DNA of 64,000 nt from Pseudomonas sp. 8AS (GTDB lineage: Bacteria; Pseudomonadota; Gammaproteobacteria; Pseudomonadales; Pseudomonadaceae). A program made the translations under genes and the position numbers. Location: contig NZ_LR733406.1 in NCBI RefSeq assembly GCF_902506505.1, forward strand, positions 2,626,227 to 2,690,226, read 5' to 3'. The first letter of the stretch is position 1; every line of letters starts with the position of its first letter. A model generated the notes under the pieces. The model did no database searches. It saw only the letters and a list, made by a program, of their open reading frames with translations, and was not told the origin of the DNA. Positions 45,512 through 54,056 of the stretch are shown piece after piece.

Positions 45512-46100
45512 GGCGGGTCTCCCGCGGGTAGTCACGCAGTAGCTGGAAAAGCGCCGCACTGGCGCGTTGCAAGGGTTCGCTGCTGCCGGCCACGCGGGCC
45601 TGCAGCAAGCCGCCTTCATAGAGCGAGATGAACAGGTTGGCGAAACTCTCGGCGCTGTCGGCGCTGAAACCGACGCCCTGCAGCTGGGTCGCCAGGGCCT
45701 GGCGCAGGCGGGTGAAGCAGCCGGCCAGGGCGGCGCGGATCTCGACATCCTCCGGGCCGCTTTCCAGGGCCACGGTGGCCAGCGGGCAGCCGCGCTCGAA
45801 GCGGCTGCCTTCCAGTTGCTGCAGGGTGTTGTCGAGCCAGCGTTGCATGGCCCGCAGCGGGTCCGGGTGCTCGCGGAACAACTGGGCGAAGAAGCCATCG
45901 ATGCGCCGGCCGATGTGCTCGATGGCCGCCACCGCCAGCTCGTTCTTGCCGCCAGGGAAGTGGTGATAGAGGCTGCCCTTGGGCGCCTGGGCCTGGGCCA
46001 GCAGCTCGTTGAGACCGGCGCCATGCAGCCCTTTGCGTTGCAGGGTATCGGCCATGGCGGCGATCAGTTTGTCGCGGGTGCTGAGGTTGTCTGTGTTCAT
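45501..46100 (-). CDS. TetR/AcrR-family regulator
   Basis: 199 residues. The N-terminal helix-turn-helix is typical (TRDKLIAAMADTLQRKGLHGAGLNELLAQAQAPKGSLYHHFPGGKNEL); the C-terminal helical domain with FERGCPLATVALESGPED is like the LmrA/YxaF subgroup. A palindromic operator lies 12 nt upstream. It probably represses itself, the hydrolase and the thioesterase. Confidence 0.92.
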   Translation of the reverse strand: MNTDNLSTRDKLIAAMADTLQRKGLHGAGLNELLAQAQAPKGSLYHHFPGGKNELAVAAIEHIGRRIDGFFAQLFREHPDPLRAMQRWLDNTLQQLEGSRFERGCPLATVALESGPEDVEIRAALAGCFTRLRQALATQLQGVGFSADSAESFANLFISLYEGGLLQARVAGSSEPLQRASAALFQLLRDYPRETRHDQ

Positions 46101-46111
46101 GACGCTATATG

Positions 46112-46127
46112 TAGACCAGTCGGTCTA
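46112..46127. promoter_or_regulatory. TetR operator palindrome
   Basis: TAGACCAGTCGGTCTA: 6-bp arms TAGACC/GGTCTA around a 4-bp centre, immediately upstream of the tetR start. It matches the TAGACC-type operator recognised by LmrA/YxaF-like TetR regulators. Confidence 0.85.
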
Positions 46128-46207
46128 GCGATGAAAAGCGTCAGATATGCCGATTCAGCGGGCGAATCGGTCGCGATCGGTGTGGCGTGTGAGGGCATGC
46201 GTGGCGC

Positions 46208-46228
46208 GTAGGGTGCGCCGCGCGCACC
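46208..46228. repeat. REP-like repeat unit
   Basis: gtagggtgcgccgcgcgc followed by acc; inverse counterpart at 12283-12303. Confidence 0.55.
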
Positions 46229-46289
46229 GACAGGCCCGCAGTGGGGCCCCGGTGGGCGCAGCCCCAGTCATCCAGTAGTCAGGCGAAGC

Positions 46290-47198
46290 TCAGGCAAAGG
46301 CCGCCAGCAGATCCTCGACCAGTGCCTGTTGCGCCTCGCTGGGCTGGCGGCCGCGGTGTTGGGCCAGGCGGAATTCGACGCTGAATCCCTGTTGCTCGGG
46401 CTGCACGGCTTGCAGTCGGCCGCGCGCGACCCAGGGCGCGGCGATGTGCTCGGGCAGGTAGCCGATATGCGCGCCGGACAGGACAAAGGCCAGCGTGCCT
46501 TCCACCTGTTCGCTGCGCGCGCTGCTGCTGCCGGCCTGCCAGGGCTCGTCGGCGGCGATGAAACGGTAGGGGTGCAAAACGCCGTCGCAGTGCTGCAGAT
46601 CGCCGGCCTCGACCTGTCGCCGACCGAACAGCGGATGGCCGCGGCCGCAGTACAGGTGCTGCTGCTCGGCGAACAGCCGCCGGTAGTCCAGCGCCGTCTG
46701 CGCCCCGGAGAAATAGCCGATGGCCAGTTGCAGCTGGCCTTGCAGCAGGCGCCGCTCCAGCTCGGCCGGCACGGCGCTGAGCAGTTCGATCTGCACCGCC
46801 TGGTTGCGTCGGCGAAAACGCCCGATGGCCGCCGCGACCCGCTCCAGCACCTCGTCGGCCAGCGCCTCGGACAGGCCGACATGCAGCTCGCCGAGCAGCT
46901 TGTCGGCCATGCCCTGGGCCTCGCCCTTGAAGGTCTCGATGGCGCCGAACAGCTTGCGCGTGGCGGCCAGCACCTGCTCGCCCTTGGGCGTCAGACGAAA
47001 GCCGGCCTTGCCGCGCTCGCACAGGCGAAAGCCCAGGCGCGTCTCCAGCTTGGCCATCTGCGTGCTGATGGTCGACTGGCCGATGCCCAGTTCGCCCTGG
47101 GCGGCGCTGAAACCGCCACTCTCCACCACAGTGACGAACAGGCGCAGCAGTTGCAGATCGAGGTCGCGCAGTTGGCTGAGCATGGCGGTTCCATACAT
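46290..47198 (-). CDS. LysR-family regulator (divergent from polyamine-binding protein)
   Basis: 302 residues. N-terminal winged helix (QLLRLFVTVVESGGFSAAQGELGIGQSTISTQMAKLETRLGFRL), then the effector domain (GELHVGLSEAL...). Divergent from a polyamine-type solute-binding protein and a ureohydrolase, which it probably regulates in response to an arginine-derived or polyamine compound. MLSQL at 47183 is a possible alternative start. Confidence 0.9.
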   Translation of the reverse strand: MYGTAMLSQLRDLDLQLLRLFVTVVESGGFSAAQGELGIGQSTISTQMAKLETRLGFRLCERGKAGFRLTPKGEQVLAATRKLFGAIETFKGEAQGMADKLLGELHVGLSEALADEVLERVAAAIGRFRRRNQAVQIELLSAVPAELERRLLQGQLQLAIGYFSGAQTALDYRRLFAEQQHLYCGRGHPLFGRRQVEAGDLQHCDGVLHPYRFIAADEPWQAGSSSARSEQVEGTLAFVLSGAHIGYLPEHIAAPWVARGRLQAVQPEQQGFSVEFRLAQHRGRQPSEAQQALVEDLLAAFA

Positions 47199-47269
47199 TG
47201 ATGAATAGCGATGCCAGAGTAGATCACTTCGTATTTATCGGAAGCAATGCCGGGCGCAGGATGCAGCCT

Positions 47270-47337
47270 GTAGGAGCCAGCTTGCTGGCGATCACCGCTG
47301 CCGCTGTGCGCTGGATCGCCAGCAAGCTGGCTCCTAC
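47270..47337. repeat. REP hairpin with 23-bp perfect arms
   Basis: 47270-47292 (gtaggagccagcttgctgg...) is exactly inverted at 47315-47337 (...ctggctcctac). It lies in the intergenic region between the LysR gene and the solute-binding protein, close to the expected promoter. Confidence 0.85.
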
Positions 47338-47375
47338 GGAAGCCGCGCCCAGTCAGTCCAACGAGGTTGTCCACC

Positions 47376-48449
47376 ATGCGTCTTGCTGCAAGCCTATTCA
47401 TGCTCGCCTTCGCCCTGCCGCTGCAGGCGGCGGAGCAGAGCCTCAACCTGTACAACTGGGCCGACTACGTGGCGCCCGAGGCGCTCAAGCGCTTCCAGGC
47501 CGAGACCGGCATCCGGGTCAAGTACGACACCTTCGACAGCGCCGAGGTGCTGGACGCCAAGCTGCTCACCGGCGGCAGCGGCTACGACGTCGTGTTTCCC
47601 GCCTCCAGCGGCCTGGCCCGGGCGATCCAGGCCAAGGCCGTGCAACCGGTGGGCGAACTGGGCAACGCCGCCAACCTCGATCCGGAGATGCTGGCCAAGC
47701 TGGCCTTCATCGATCCGGGCAACCGCTACGGGGTGCCCTACACCTGGGGCACCGTCGGCCTGGGCATCAACCGCCAGGCCGTGGAACAGCGCCTGCCCGG
47801 CGTGGCGCTGGACAGCCTCGACCTGCTGTTCAAACCTGAGTACGCGGCCAAGCTCAAGGACTGCGGCATTGCCGTGCTCGATTCGCCCCAGGAAGTGGTG
47901 GCCATCGCCCTCAATTACCTGGGCAAGAAACCCTACGCCGGCCATCCGGATGACCTCAAGGCGGTCAAGACGCTGCTCGCCGAACTGCAGCCCAACCTGC
48001 GCTACGTGGCGACCGCGCGGCATATCGACGACCTGGCCAAGGGCGAGATCTGCCTGGCGCTGACCTACACCGGCGACGCCGGCATGGCCGCCGCCCGCGC
48101 CGCCGAGGCCGGGCAGCCGTTCGAGGTGCTCTACCGCATCCCCCGTGAGGGCACGCTGATCTGGTTCGACACCATGGCCATCCCGGTGGATGCGCCGCAC
48201 CCGGAGGCGGCGCGGGCCTTCATCGACTACATGCTCAAGCCCGAGGCCATTGCCGAGCTGACCAACGCGCTGTACTTCGCCAACGCCAACCGCGCGGCCA
48301 CCCCGCTGCTGGACGCGGCGGTGAGCGGCGACCCGCATATCTACCCGCCACGGGCGGTGCGCGAAAAGCTGTTCGCCGAGCAGATCCTGCCGCTGCGCGC
48401 CCAGCGCGAACGTACCCGCCTGTGGGCTGCCTTCCGCACCCAGTACTGA
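47376..48449 (+). CDS. Polyamine-type periplasmic binding protein (PotF/SpuD-like)
   Basis: 357 residues; signal peptide MRLAASLFMLAFALPLQAA. LNLYNWADYVAPEALKRFQAETGIRVKYDTFDSAEVL, VPYTWGTVGLGINR and LTYTGDAGMAAARA are features of PotF/SpuD. No permease or ATPase genes adjoin it. ATG 47376 has GAGG 9 nt upstream; TTG 47367 is not needed. Followed by the ureohydrolase after 10 nt, so it may bind agmatine, putrescine or a guanidino compound. Confidence 0.88.
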   Translation: MRLAASLFMLAFALPLQAAEQSLNLYNWADYVAPEALKRFQAETGIRVKYDTFDSAEVLDAKLLTGGSGYDVVFPASSGLARAIQAKAVQPVGELGNAANLDPEMLAKLAFIDPGNRYGVPYTWGTVGLGINRQAVEQRLPGVALDSLDLLFKPEYAAKLKDCGIAVLDSPQEVVAIALNYLGKKPYAGHPDDLKAVKTLLAELQPNLRYVATARHIDDLAKGEICLALTYTGDAGMAAARAAEAGQPFEVLYRIPREGTLIWFDTMAIPVDAPHPEAARAFIDYMLKPEAIAELTNALYFANANRAATPLLDAAVSGDPHIYPPRAVREKLFAEQILPLRAQRERTRLWAAFRTQY

Positions 48450-48459
48450 GGAGACCGAC

Positions 48460-49413
48460 ATGGACCAAGCCTTCGACAACGACCAGGCCATCACCCGCGA
48501 CAGCCTGTACGGCACCTGCGCCGAACCGACCTACGCCGGCATCACCAGCTTCATGCGCCGCCGCTATACCCGCGACCTGCGCGGGGTGGACCTGGTGGTC
48601 AGCGGCGTGCCGTTCGACACTGCCACCACCAATCGCCCCGGCAGCCGCTTTGGCCCGCGCGCCATTCGCGCCGCCTCGATCCAGTCGGCCTGGGCCCGCC
48701 ACTTCCCCTGGGAGTTCGACCCCTTCGACCTGCTGGCCTGCATCGACTACGGCGACTGCCATTTCGACCACGGCACCCCGCAGGCCACACCGGCGCTGAT
48801 CGAGGCCCATGCCGACAAGATCCTCGCCGCCGGCTGCGCCATGCTCACCCTGGGCGGCGACCACTTCATCAGCTACCCGTTGCTCAAGGCCCACGCGAAG
48901 AAGCACGGCCCGCTATCGCTGATCCACTTCGACGCGCACAGCGACACCTGGCCGGATGAGGAGGGCGCGCGCATCGACCACGGCACCATGTTCTATCACG
49001 CCGCCAAGGACGGCCTGGTCGACCCGGCGCGCTCGGTGCAGGTCGGCCTGCGTACCACCAACGACGACGTGATGGGTTTTGCGGTGCTGGATGCGCGGCA
49101 GGTCAACCGCAGCACCCCGGAGCAGATCGCCGAGCTGATCCGCGCCCGGGTCGGCGACCACCCGGTGTACCTGACCTTCGACATCGACTGCCTCGACCCG
49201 GCCTTCGCCCCCGGCACCGGCACCCCGGTGTGCGGCGGCCTGTCCAGCCACCAGGCGCTGGAGATCCTCCGTGGCCTGCGCGGCATCAACTTGGTCGGCA
49301 TGGACGTGGTGGAAGTGGCACCGCCCTACGACCACGCCGAAGTCACCGCCCTGGCCGGCGCCACCCTGGCCATGGAGATGGTTTGTCTCTACGCCGCGCG
49401 GCACAAGCTGTAA
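48460..49413 (+). CDS. speB: Agmatinase-family ureohydrolase
   Basis: 317 residues. Mn ligands in LGGDHF (His135), FDAHSDTW (158-162) and DIDCLDPAFAPGTGTPVCGG, the ureohydrolase signature. It cleaves agmatine or another guanidino compound to urea plus amine. The SpeB assignment is by family; guanidinobutyrase or a propionate analogue cannot be excluded. Same operon as the binding protein. Confidence 0.85.
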   Translation: MDQAFDNDQAITRDSLYGTCAEPTYAGITSFMRRRYTRDLRGVDLVVSGVPFDTATTNRPGSRFGPRAIRAASIQSAWARHFPWEFDPFDLLACIDYGDCHFDHGTPQATPALIEAHADKILAAGCAMLTLGGDHFISYPLLKAHAKKHGPLSLIHFDAHSDTWPDEEGARIDHGTMFYHAAKDGLVDPARSVQVGLRTTNDDVMGFAVLDARQVNRSTPEQIAELIRARVGDHPVYLTFDIDCLDPAFAPGTGTPVCGGLSSHQALEILRGLRGINLVGMDVVEVAPPYDHAEVTALAGATLAMEMVCLYAARHKL

Positions 49414-49418
49414 TCCGC

Positions 49419-49452
49419 AGGGCGGGAGAAACCCACGGGTTGCCCCCGCCCT
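49419..49452. repeat. REP-like inverted repeat
   Basis: agggcggg (49419-49426) and cccgccct (49445-49452) enclose acccacgggt; ends at the LysR stop (49451). Palindromic intergenic unit between convergent genes. Confidence 0.7.
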
Positions 49453-50356
49453 ACGCCGGTTTCGTCTGACCATCCTGCTGGCAAATGATCCGCTGCAGCT
49501 GCTCGGCCGCCGGCGACAGGCTGTGCCCGGCGCGGCTGACGATGCCATAGGCCGAGCGGGCCAGGGCCGAGTCGCCGGCCAGGCGCAGGGTGGCCAGGCG
49601 CCCGGTCTGCACATCGGCGGCCACCACATCCCAGGGCGCCAGGCTGAGCACATCGCTGCTCGATACCAGCTCCTTGAGCACCATGAAGTTGTCGCACTGG
49701 ATGCTCAGCGGACTCGTCCCATCGCCCAGGCGTTGCAGCAGGTGCTCGACCTCCACCGGCATCTGCGTGCCGGCCAGGGGGAATTCGCCCAGAGCCGCTG
49801 GCGGCAGGGGCTGGCGCTGGCACAGCGGATGCTGCGGGCGGCAGAACAGCACGCCGTGGTGGCTCTGCAGCGCCGTTACCTGCAGCTGGGGATCGGCGTG
49901 GAACTCGCGCGTATCGGCGATGAACAGCTCGATCTCGTCGTCCAGCAGACGGCTGCGCAACTGCTGCCAGTTGTCGATCAGCAACTGCACGCGCACTCGT
50001 GGGTGGCGCGCGGCGAACTGGCCGAGGGCCTGCGGCACCAGGCGCGCGGCGGGGTAGGGGCCGGCGCCCAGGCGCAGCTCGCCGCTGCTCAGATTACCCA
50101 ATTGGCTCACCGCATTGCTCAGCGCGCGGCTGCCGGCGAGCAGGCGCCGGGCATGCTCCAGCACCAGCTCGCCGTGGGCGGTGAGGCTGATGCCGCGGCT
50201 GTGGCGGTCGACCAGGTTGCAGCCGAGGCTGGCCTCCAGCGCCTGGATGCTGCGGCTCAGCGCCGGCTGGCTGAGGTGCACGGCCTCGGCGGCACGGGCG
50301 AAGTGACCGTGCTCGGCGAGGGCGACGAAATGGCGGAGCTGGCGAAGGTCGTTCAT
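49451..50356 (-). CDS. LysR-family regulator (divergent from alkylsulfatase)
   Basis: 301 residues; winged helix LRQLRHFVALAEHGHFARAAEAVHLSQPALSRSIQALEASLGCNL, effector domain from ~90. Only 97 bp separate it from the divergent alkylsulfatase gene, which it probably regulates. Start at MNDLRQLRHF. Confidence 0.9.
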   Translation of the reverse strand: MNDLRQLRHFVALAEHGHFARAAEAVHLSQPALSRSIQALEASLGCNLVDRHSRGISLTAHGELVLEHARRLLAGSRALSNAVSQLGNLSSGELRLGAGPYPAARLVPQALGQFAARHPRVRVQLLIDNWQQLRSRLLDDEIELFIADTREFHADPQLQVTALQSHHGVLFCRPQHPLCQRQPLPPAALGEFPLAGTQMPVEVEHLLQRLGDGTSPLSIQCDNFMVLKELVSSSDVLSLAPWDVVAADVQTGRLATLRLAGDSALARSAYGIVSRAGHSLSPAAEQLQRIICQQDGQTKPA

Positions 50357-50453
50357 GCGCTTATTGCATCGTCTTGTGATTTGGAATGCATTGGAATTAT
50401 TGGCTGCCATTGGCCAATCTGCCAGCACTGCCCACCACAATGAGCCTCTGCGC

Positions 50454-52241
50454 ATGTTTTCACGCAACCGAACTGCCGCCGTGCTGCTGAGCCTGGCCTT
50501 GCCCCTGGCCAGCCATGCCGCCCTGCCCGAAGAACAGATTGCCGCCTCGATCCACCCTGAGCTGGCCGAACACACCAAGCACTTCACGCAACAGGTCTAC
50601 AAGGTGGCCGACAACGTCTATTCGGCGGTGGGCTGGCAGCTGGGCAACGTGGCGATGATCGAGGCGCCGGAAGGGCTGATCATCGTCGATACCGGCGAGT
50701 CGGTCAGCGAGTCGCGCAAGATCATGGCCGAGTTCCGCAGGATCAGCGACAAGCCGGTCAAGGCGGTGGTCTACACCCACTTCCACCCGGACCACATCAA
50801 CGGCGTGAAGGCCTTCGTCACGGAAGAGCAGGTGCGCAGCGGCGAGGTACAGATCATCGCCCACGACACCCTGCTGGCCAACGTGGTGGCCCAGGGCGCG
50901 CTGGTCGGGCCGATTCTCTCGGTACGTTCCGGCTACAGCTTCGGCGCCGGCCTGCCGGCCAGTGACCATGAGCAGATGAACGCCGGCATTGGCCCGCTGG
51001 CCAAGGCCGAGGCCTCGACCTTCATTGCGCCGACCCTGACCTTCAAGGACAGGCTCGACACCCGTATCGCCGGCCTGGATCTGCAGTTTCTGCATGTGCC
51101 CAGCGAGGCGCCGGACGAGATCACCGTCTACCTGCCGGCCAATCGCGTGCTGATCAGCGCCGAGGTGGAGCAGGGGCCGACCCTGCCGAATATCCACACC
51201 CTGCGCGGCACCAAGTTCCGCGACCCGGTGGTGTGGGTCGAGAGCCTGGACAAGCTGCGCGCCTACCAGGCCGAGCACATGGTGCCGCTGCACGGTCGCC
51301 CGGTCAGCGGCCAGGCGCAGGTCGAGGAAGTACTGCGCATGACCCGCGACGGCATTGCCTATATCCACGACCAGAGCGTGCGCTGGATGAACAAGGGCCT
51401 GACCCCGGACGAGCTGGTCGAGAAGGTCAAGCTGCCGCCGCATCTGGCCGGCTATACGCCTTATCTGCGCGAGTACTACGGCACGGTGAAGCACAGCGTG
51501 CGGCAGATCTACAACGGCTACCTGGGCTGGTTCCAGGGCGACCCGGTGGCGCTCGACCCGCTGCCGCCGAAGCAGAAGGCCGAGCGGCTGATCGCCCTGA
51601 TGGGCGGGCATGACAAGGTGCTGCTGGCCGCCGGCGAGGCCTATCTCAAGGGTGAGCACCAGTGGGCCGCGGAGCTGGCCAGTTACGTCATCAGCCTGGA
51701 CAACGAGGATCAGCTGGCCCGCGACATCAAGGCGCGCAGTTTGCGCAAGCTCGGCTACGCCAGCATGAACATCAACTGGCGCAACTGGTACCTGATGAGC
51801 GCCATGGAGCTGGAAGGCAAGTTCGACAGCGACGAGGTGCAGAAACTGGCCCAGAGTATGCGCAGTGCGTTCCTCTCCCCGGACATGCTGAAGAACTTCC
51901 CGGCGCGGGTCTTCCTGCAGAACTGGATCACCCGCATCGACCCGGACCAGGCCAATGATGTCGAGCTGACCCTGGGCTTCAGCTTCCCGGATATCAATGA
52001 GGAATGGGCGCTGGAAGTGCGCCGCGGCGTGGTGCAGTTGCACCAGGGCATCCCCGCCGGCACCACGCTCAAACTGACCCTCGACAAGAGCTACCTGGAC
52101 ACCGTGATGAGCGGCGAGAACGGCCTGCTCAAGGGTGCGCTGCTGGGCGATGTGAAGGTCGATGGCGACCTGCTGGAGATCAAGACCTTCCTCGGCTGCT
52201 TCGATTTCGAGGATGCGCCGATTGCCCTGACGGTGCGCTGA
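50454..52241 (+). CDS. Alkyl sulfatase, metallo-beta-lactamase fold
   Basis: 595 residues; signal peptide ends SHA-AL. The zinc-site motif THFHPDH (His109, His111, Asp113, His114), then SAEVEQGPTLPNIHTLRG typical of SdsA-type linear alkylsulfatases, a dimerisation region and a C-terminal SCP-2-like domain (from ~470). Hydrolyses detergents such as dodecyl sulfate for carbon or sulfur. A LysR gene lies divergently. The frame opens upstream at 50355 but the signal peptide starts at 50454. Confidence 0.9.
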   Translation: MFSRNRTAAVLLSLALPLASHAALPEEQIAASIHPELAEHTKHFTQQVYKVADNVYSAVGWQLGNVAMIEAPEGLIIVDTGESVSESRKIMAEFRRISDKPVKAVVYTHFHPDHINGVKAFVTEEQVRSGEVQIIAHDTLLANVVAQGALVGPILSVRSGYSFGAGLPASDHEQMNAGIGPLAKAEASTFIAPTLTFKDRLDTRIAGLDLQFLHVPSEAPDEITVYLPANRVLISAEVEQGPTLPNIHTLRGTKFRDPVVWVESLDKLRAYQAEHMVPLHGRPVSGQAQVEEVLRMTRDGIAYIHDQSVRWMNKGLTPDELVEKVKLPPHLAGYTPYLREYYGTVKHSVRQIYNGYLGWFQGDPVALDPLPPKQKAERLIALMGGHDKVLLAAGEAYLKGEHQWAAELASYVISLDNEDQLARDIKARSLRKLGYASMNINWRNWYLMSAMELEGKFDSDEVQKLAQSMRSAFLSPDMLKNFPARVFLQNWITRIDPDQANDVELTLGFSFPDINEEWALEVRRGVVQLHQGIPAGTTLKLTLDKSYLDTVMSGENGLLKGALLGDVKVDGDLLEIKTFLGCFDFEDAPIALTVR

Positions 52242-52376
52242 GCGGCTGTCACCGGCGGCCGCCCTGCGTCGCCGGGACTGGTTCACATCTTCCTCGCCGG
52301 GCTGGGCGGCAAGGTTGACCGGCGTCGGCACAGGCTTTGTAATGCGCGGCCTGCTGACTGCAAACACGGAAGTTTT

Positions 52377-53174
52377 ATGTCTGACGCCGATACCCTTGCG
52401 GCTCCTGTGCCCGTTGCCCTGCCTGACGCCGTCCCGGCGCTTGCCCGCCGGCAGAAGCGTGCCAGCCTGCTGACCCTTAGCCTGATGGGCGTGGCGCCCC
52501 TGGCGATTCTCATGTGGGACCCGCTGTACCGAGATGTGCGGGTCTTCCCCAGCGTGGCGGCGTGCGACAACGACAGCCCGTTGTCGGCCGAGCAGTGCCA
52601 GAAGCTGTATGACGAGGCCCTGCGGCGCAATGCGCAGATCGCCCCCAGCTTCGTCAACTTCACCATCTGCGAGAGCGATTTCCTGCGCGTCAGCGAGAGC
52701 TGCGAGAAGGGCACCTGGTGCGCGTCGGAAACCGTGCAGAACTGTGCGCTGGGCGATGACGGCCTGGCCCGGCCGAACCCGGCGGCCTTCCTGGTCAGCG
52801 AAGCCCTGCTCGATCGCCTGCGCCAGGGCGAGCAGCCGGCCCTGGCCGAGCTGGACATGGAGGAGTTGCAGCCGGTCTACGGCATGAGCGACGAGAACCT
52901 CGGTGGTGGCAGCGGCGGCTATGTCTCCAGCTACCACTACCCGAGCTATTACGGCGGCTTCAGCAATCGCAACTGGCACATGTTCACCAGCCAGGGGCAG
53001 TACCTGGGCGACCAGAACAGCCGCCAGTTGAACCTGCGCACCAGCCAGCTGCAGGCCGGCGCCGGCTACGCCCAGCACTTCCAGGCCAACACGCTGCCCG
53101 CACGGATGGGCGGCGCGGCCCGCGGTGGCTTTGGCGCCACGGCGCGCAGCAGCATGGCACTGGCCACGGGGTGA
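52377..53174 (+). CDS. DUF1190 (YgiB/YjfM)-like protein
   Basis: 265 residues. A hydrophobic stretch (LTLSLMGVAPLAILMW, ~32-47) then VAACDNDSPLSAEQCQKLYDEALRRNAQIAPSFVNFTICESDFL resembles DUF1190 proteins, whose spaced Cys (C...C......C) recur: ACDN, EQCQ, ICES, SCEK, WCAS, NCAL. The C-terminal half is Gly/Ser/Tyr-rich (GGGSGGYVSSYHYPSYYGG). In enterobacteria such genes sit next to ygiC; here a YgiC-like gene lies 1.6 kb away. DUF1190 call is by motif. Confidence 0.65.
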   Translation: MSDADTLAAPVPVALPDAVPALARRQKRASLLTLSLMGVAPLAILMWDPLYRDVRVFPSVAACDNDSPLSAEQCQKLYDEALRRNAQIAPSFVNFTICESDFLRVSESCEKGTWCASETVQNCALGDDGLARPNPAAFLVSEALLDRLRQGEQPALAELDMEELQPVYGMSDENLGGGSGGYVSSYHYPSYYGGFSNRNWHMFTSQGQYLGDQNSRQLNLRTSQLQAGAGYAQHFQANTLPARMGGAARGGFGATARSSMALATG

Positions 53175-53179
53175 ATGGC

Positions 53180-54055
53180 ATGCGGATCCACCCCCGCTGG
53201 CTGCTGCTGTGCGCATGCCTGGCCTGCTGCGGTGCGCTGCGCGCGCAGAGCCTGAGCCACAGCATCGGCCAGGCCGATGTGCTGCTGGCCCAGTTGTATC
53301 AGCAGATACACAAGCAACCCGAATCGCTGCAGGTCAAGCTGCCCGCGCGCAATCAACGCCACAGTCTCAAGGAGCTGGGCCTGTATCCGCTCTGCCGGCC
53401 CCCGGTACTGGTGCGCGCGGCTCCGCCGGTGCGGGCCATGAGCCAGTGCATGGGCATGGAGTCCAGTGGCGGCGGCCTGACCCAGGTGCAGGCGGCGATC
53501 TTCTGGGATCACAGTGGCAATGCGTGGCAGAGCGGGCGGATGCTGCGCCTGCAGCTCAAGGACCTGACTCGTTACCGCACCGAACCGCAGAATGATGCTG
53601 CCCTGGAAAACGAGCAGGCCATGGTTCAGGCCATGGCGCAGGCCTCCCCGGAGGAGTTGCAGGCGCTCGAGAGGGTCTGGCAGAACCTGTCCGCCATGCC
53701 CCTCGAAGAATGGCCCGGATGGCAGGATGGCGCCCCCGAGGCCTGGCCCGAAGACTTGCTGGCCATGCACCGCGACGGCCGCCTGCGCCTGAGTGGTTCG
53801 CGCCTGGGCGGGCTGCATGCCTGGCAGGCGTGGTGGGCGGCGCTGGCCAAGCCCGCCACGGTCGAAGCCCTGGTGGGCGTCAAGTCACGGCTGGATGGAG
53901 TGGTGCCGGCCTTGCAGCTGGCCGAGCTGCAACTGGCTGAGCGCCCCTTCGCTGTGGTGCTGCTGCCCGCCAGTCGCCAACCCACGCAGGCGCGTGCCCT
54001 GTGGAGCGATCGCCAGTGGCAGTTGCTGATGGTTCGCCTGGATGAGAGATCCTGA
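53180..54055 (+). CDS. Exported protein of unknown function
   Basis: 291 residues. Signal peptide (MRIHPRWLLLCACLACCGALRA, possibly a lipoprotein-like cysteine run). Mature part has QSLSHSIGQADVLLAQLYQQIHKQPESLQVKLP at first and several Trp-rich helices (WQNLSAMPLEEWPGWQDGAPEAWPEDLLAMH, AWQAWWAALAK). I do not recognise a family. ATG 53180 preferred, GGGGTG 7 nt upstream; GTG 53171 overlaps the previous stop. Followed by 1 nt then the next gene, so part of a three-gene unit. Confidence 0.65.
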   Translation: MRIHPRWLLLCACLACCGALRAQSLSHSIGQADVLLAQLYQQIHKQPESLQVKLPARNQRHSLKELGLYPLCRPPVLVRAAPPVRAMSQCMGMESSGGGLTQVQAAIFWDHSGNAWQSGRMLRLQLKDLTRYRTEPQNDAALENEQAMVQAMAQASPEELQALERVWQNLSAMPLEEWPGWQDGAPEAWPEDLLAMHRDGRLRLSGSRLGGLHAWQAWWAALAKPATVEALVGVKSRLDGVVPALQLAELQLAERPFAVVLLPASRQPTQARALWSDRQWQLLMVRLDERS

Positions 54056-54056
54056 G

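Noticed and set aside
50460..53216. A 918-codon minus-strand frame
   Set aside because: Antisense of the alkylsulfatase and DUF1190-like gene, whose zinc motif and signal peptides prove the plus strand. Long antisense frames are common at this base composition.
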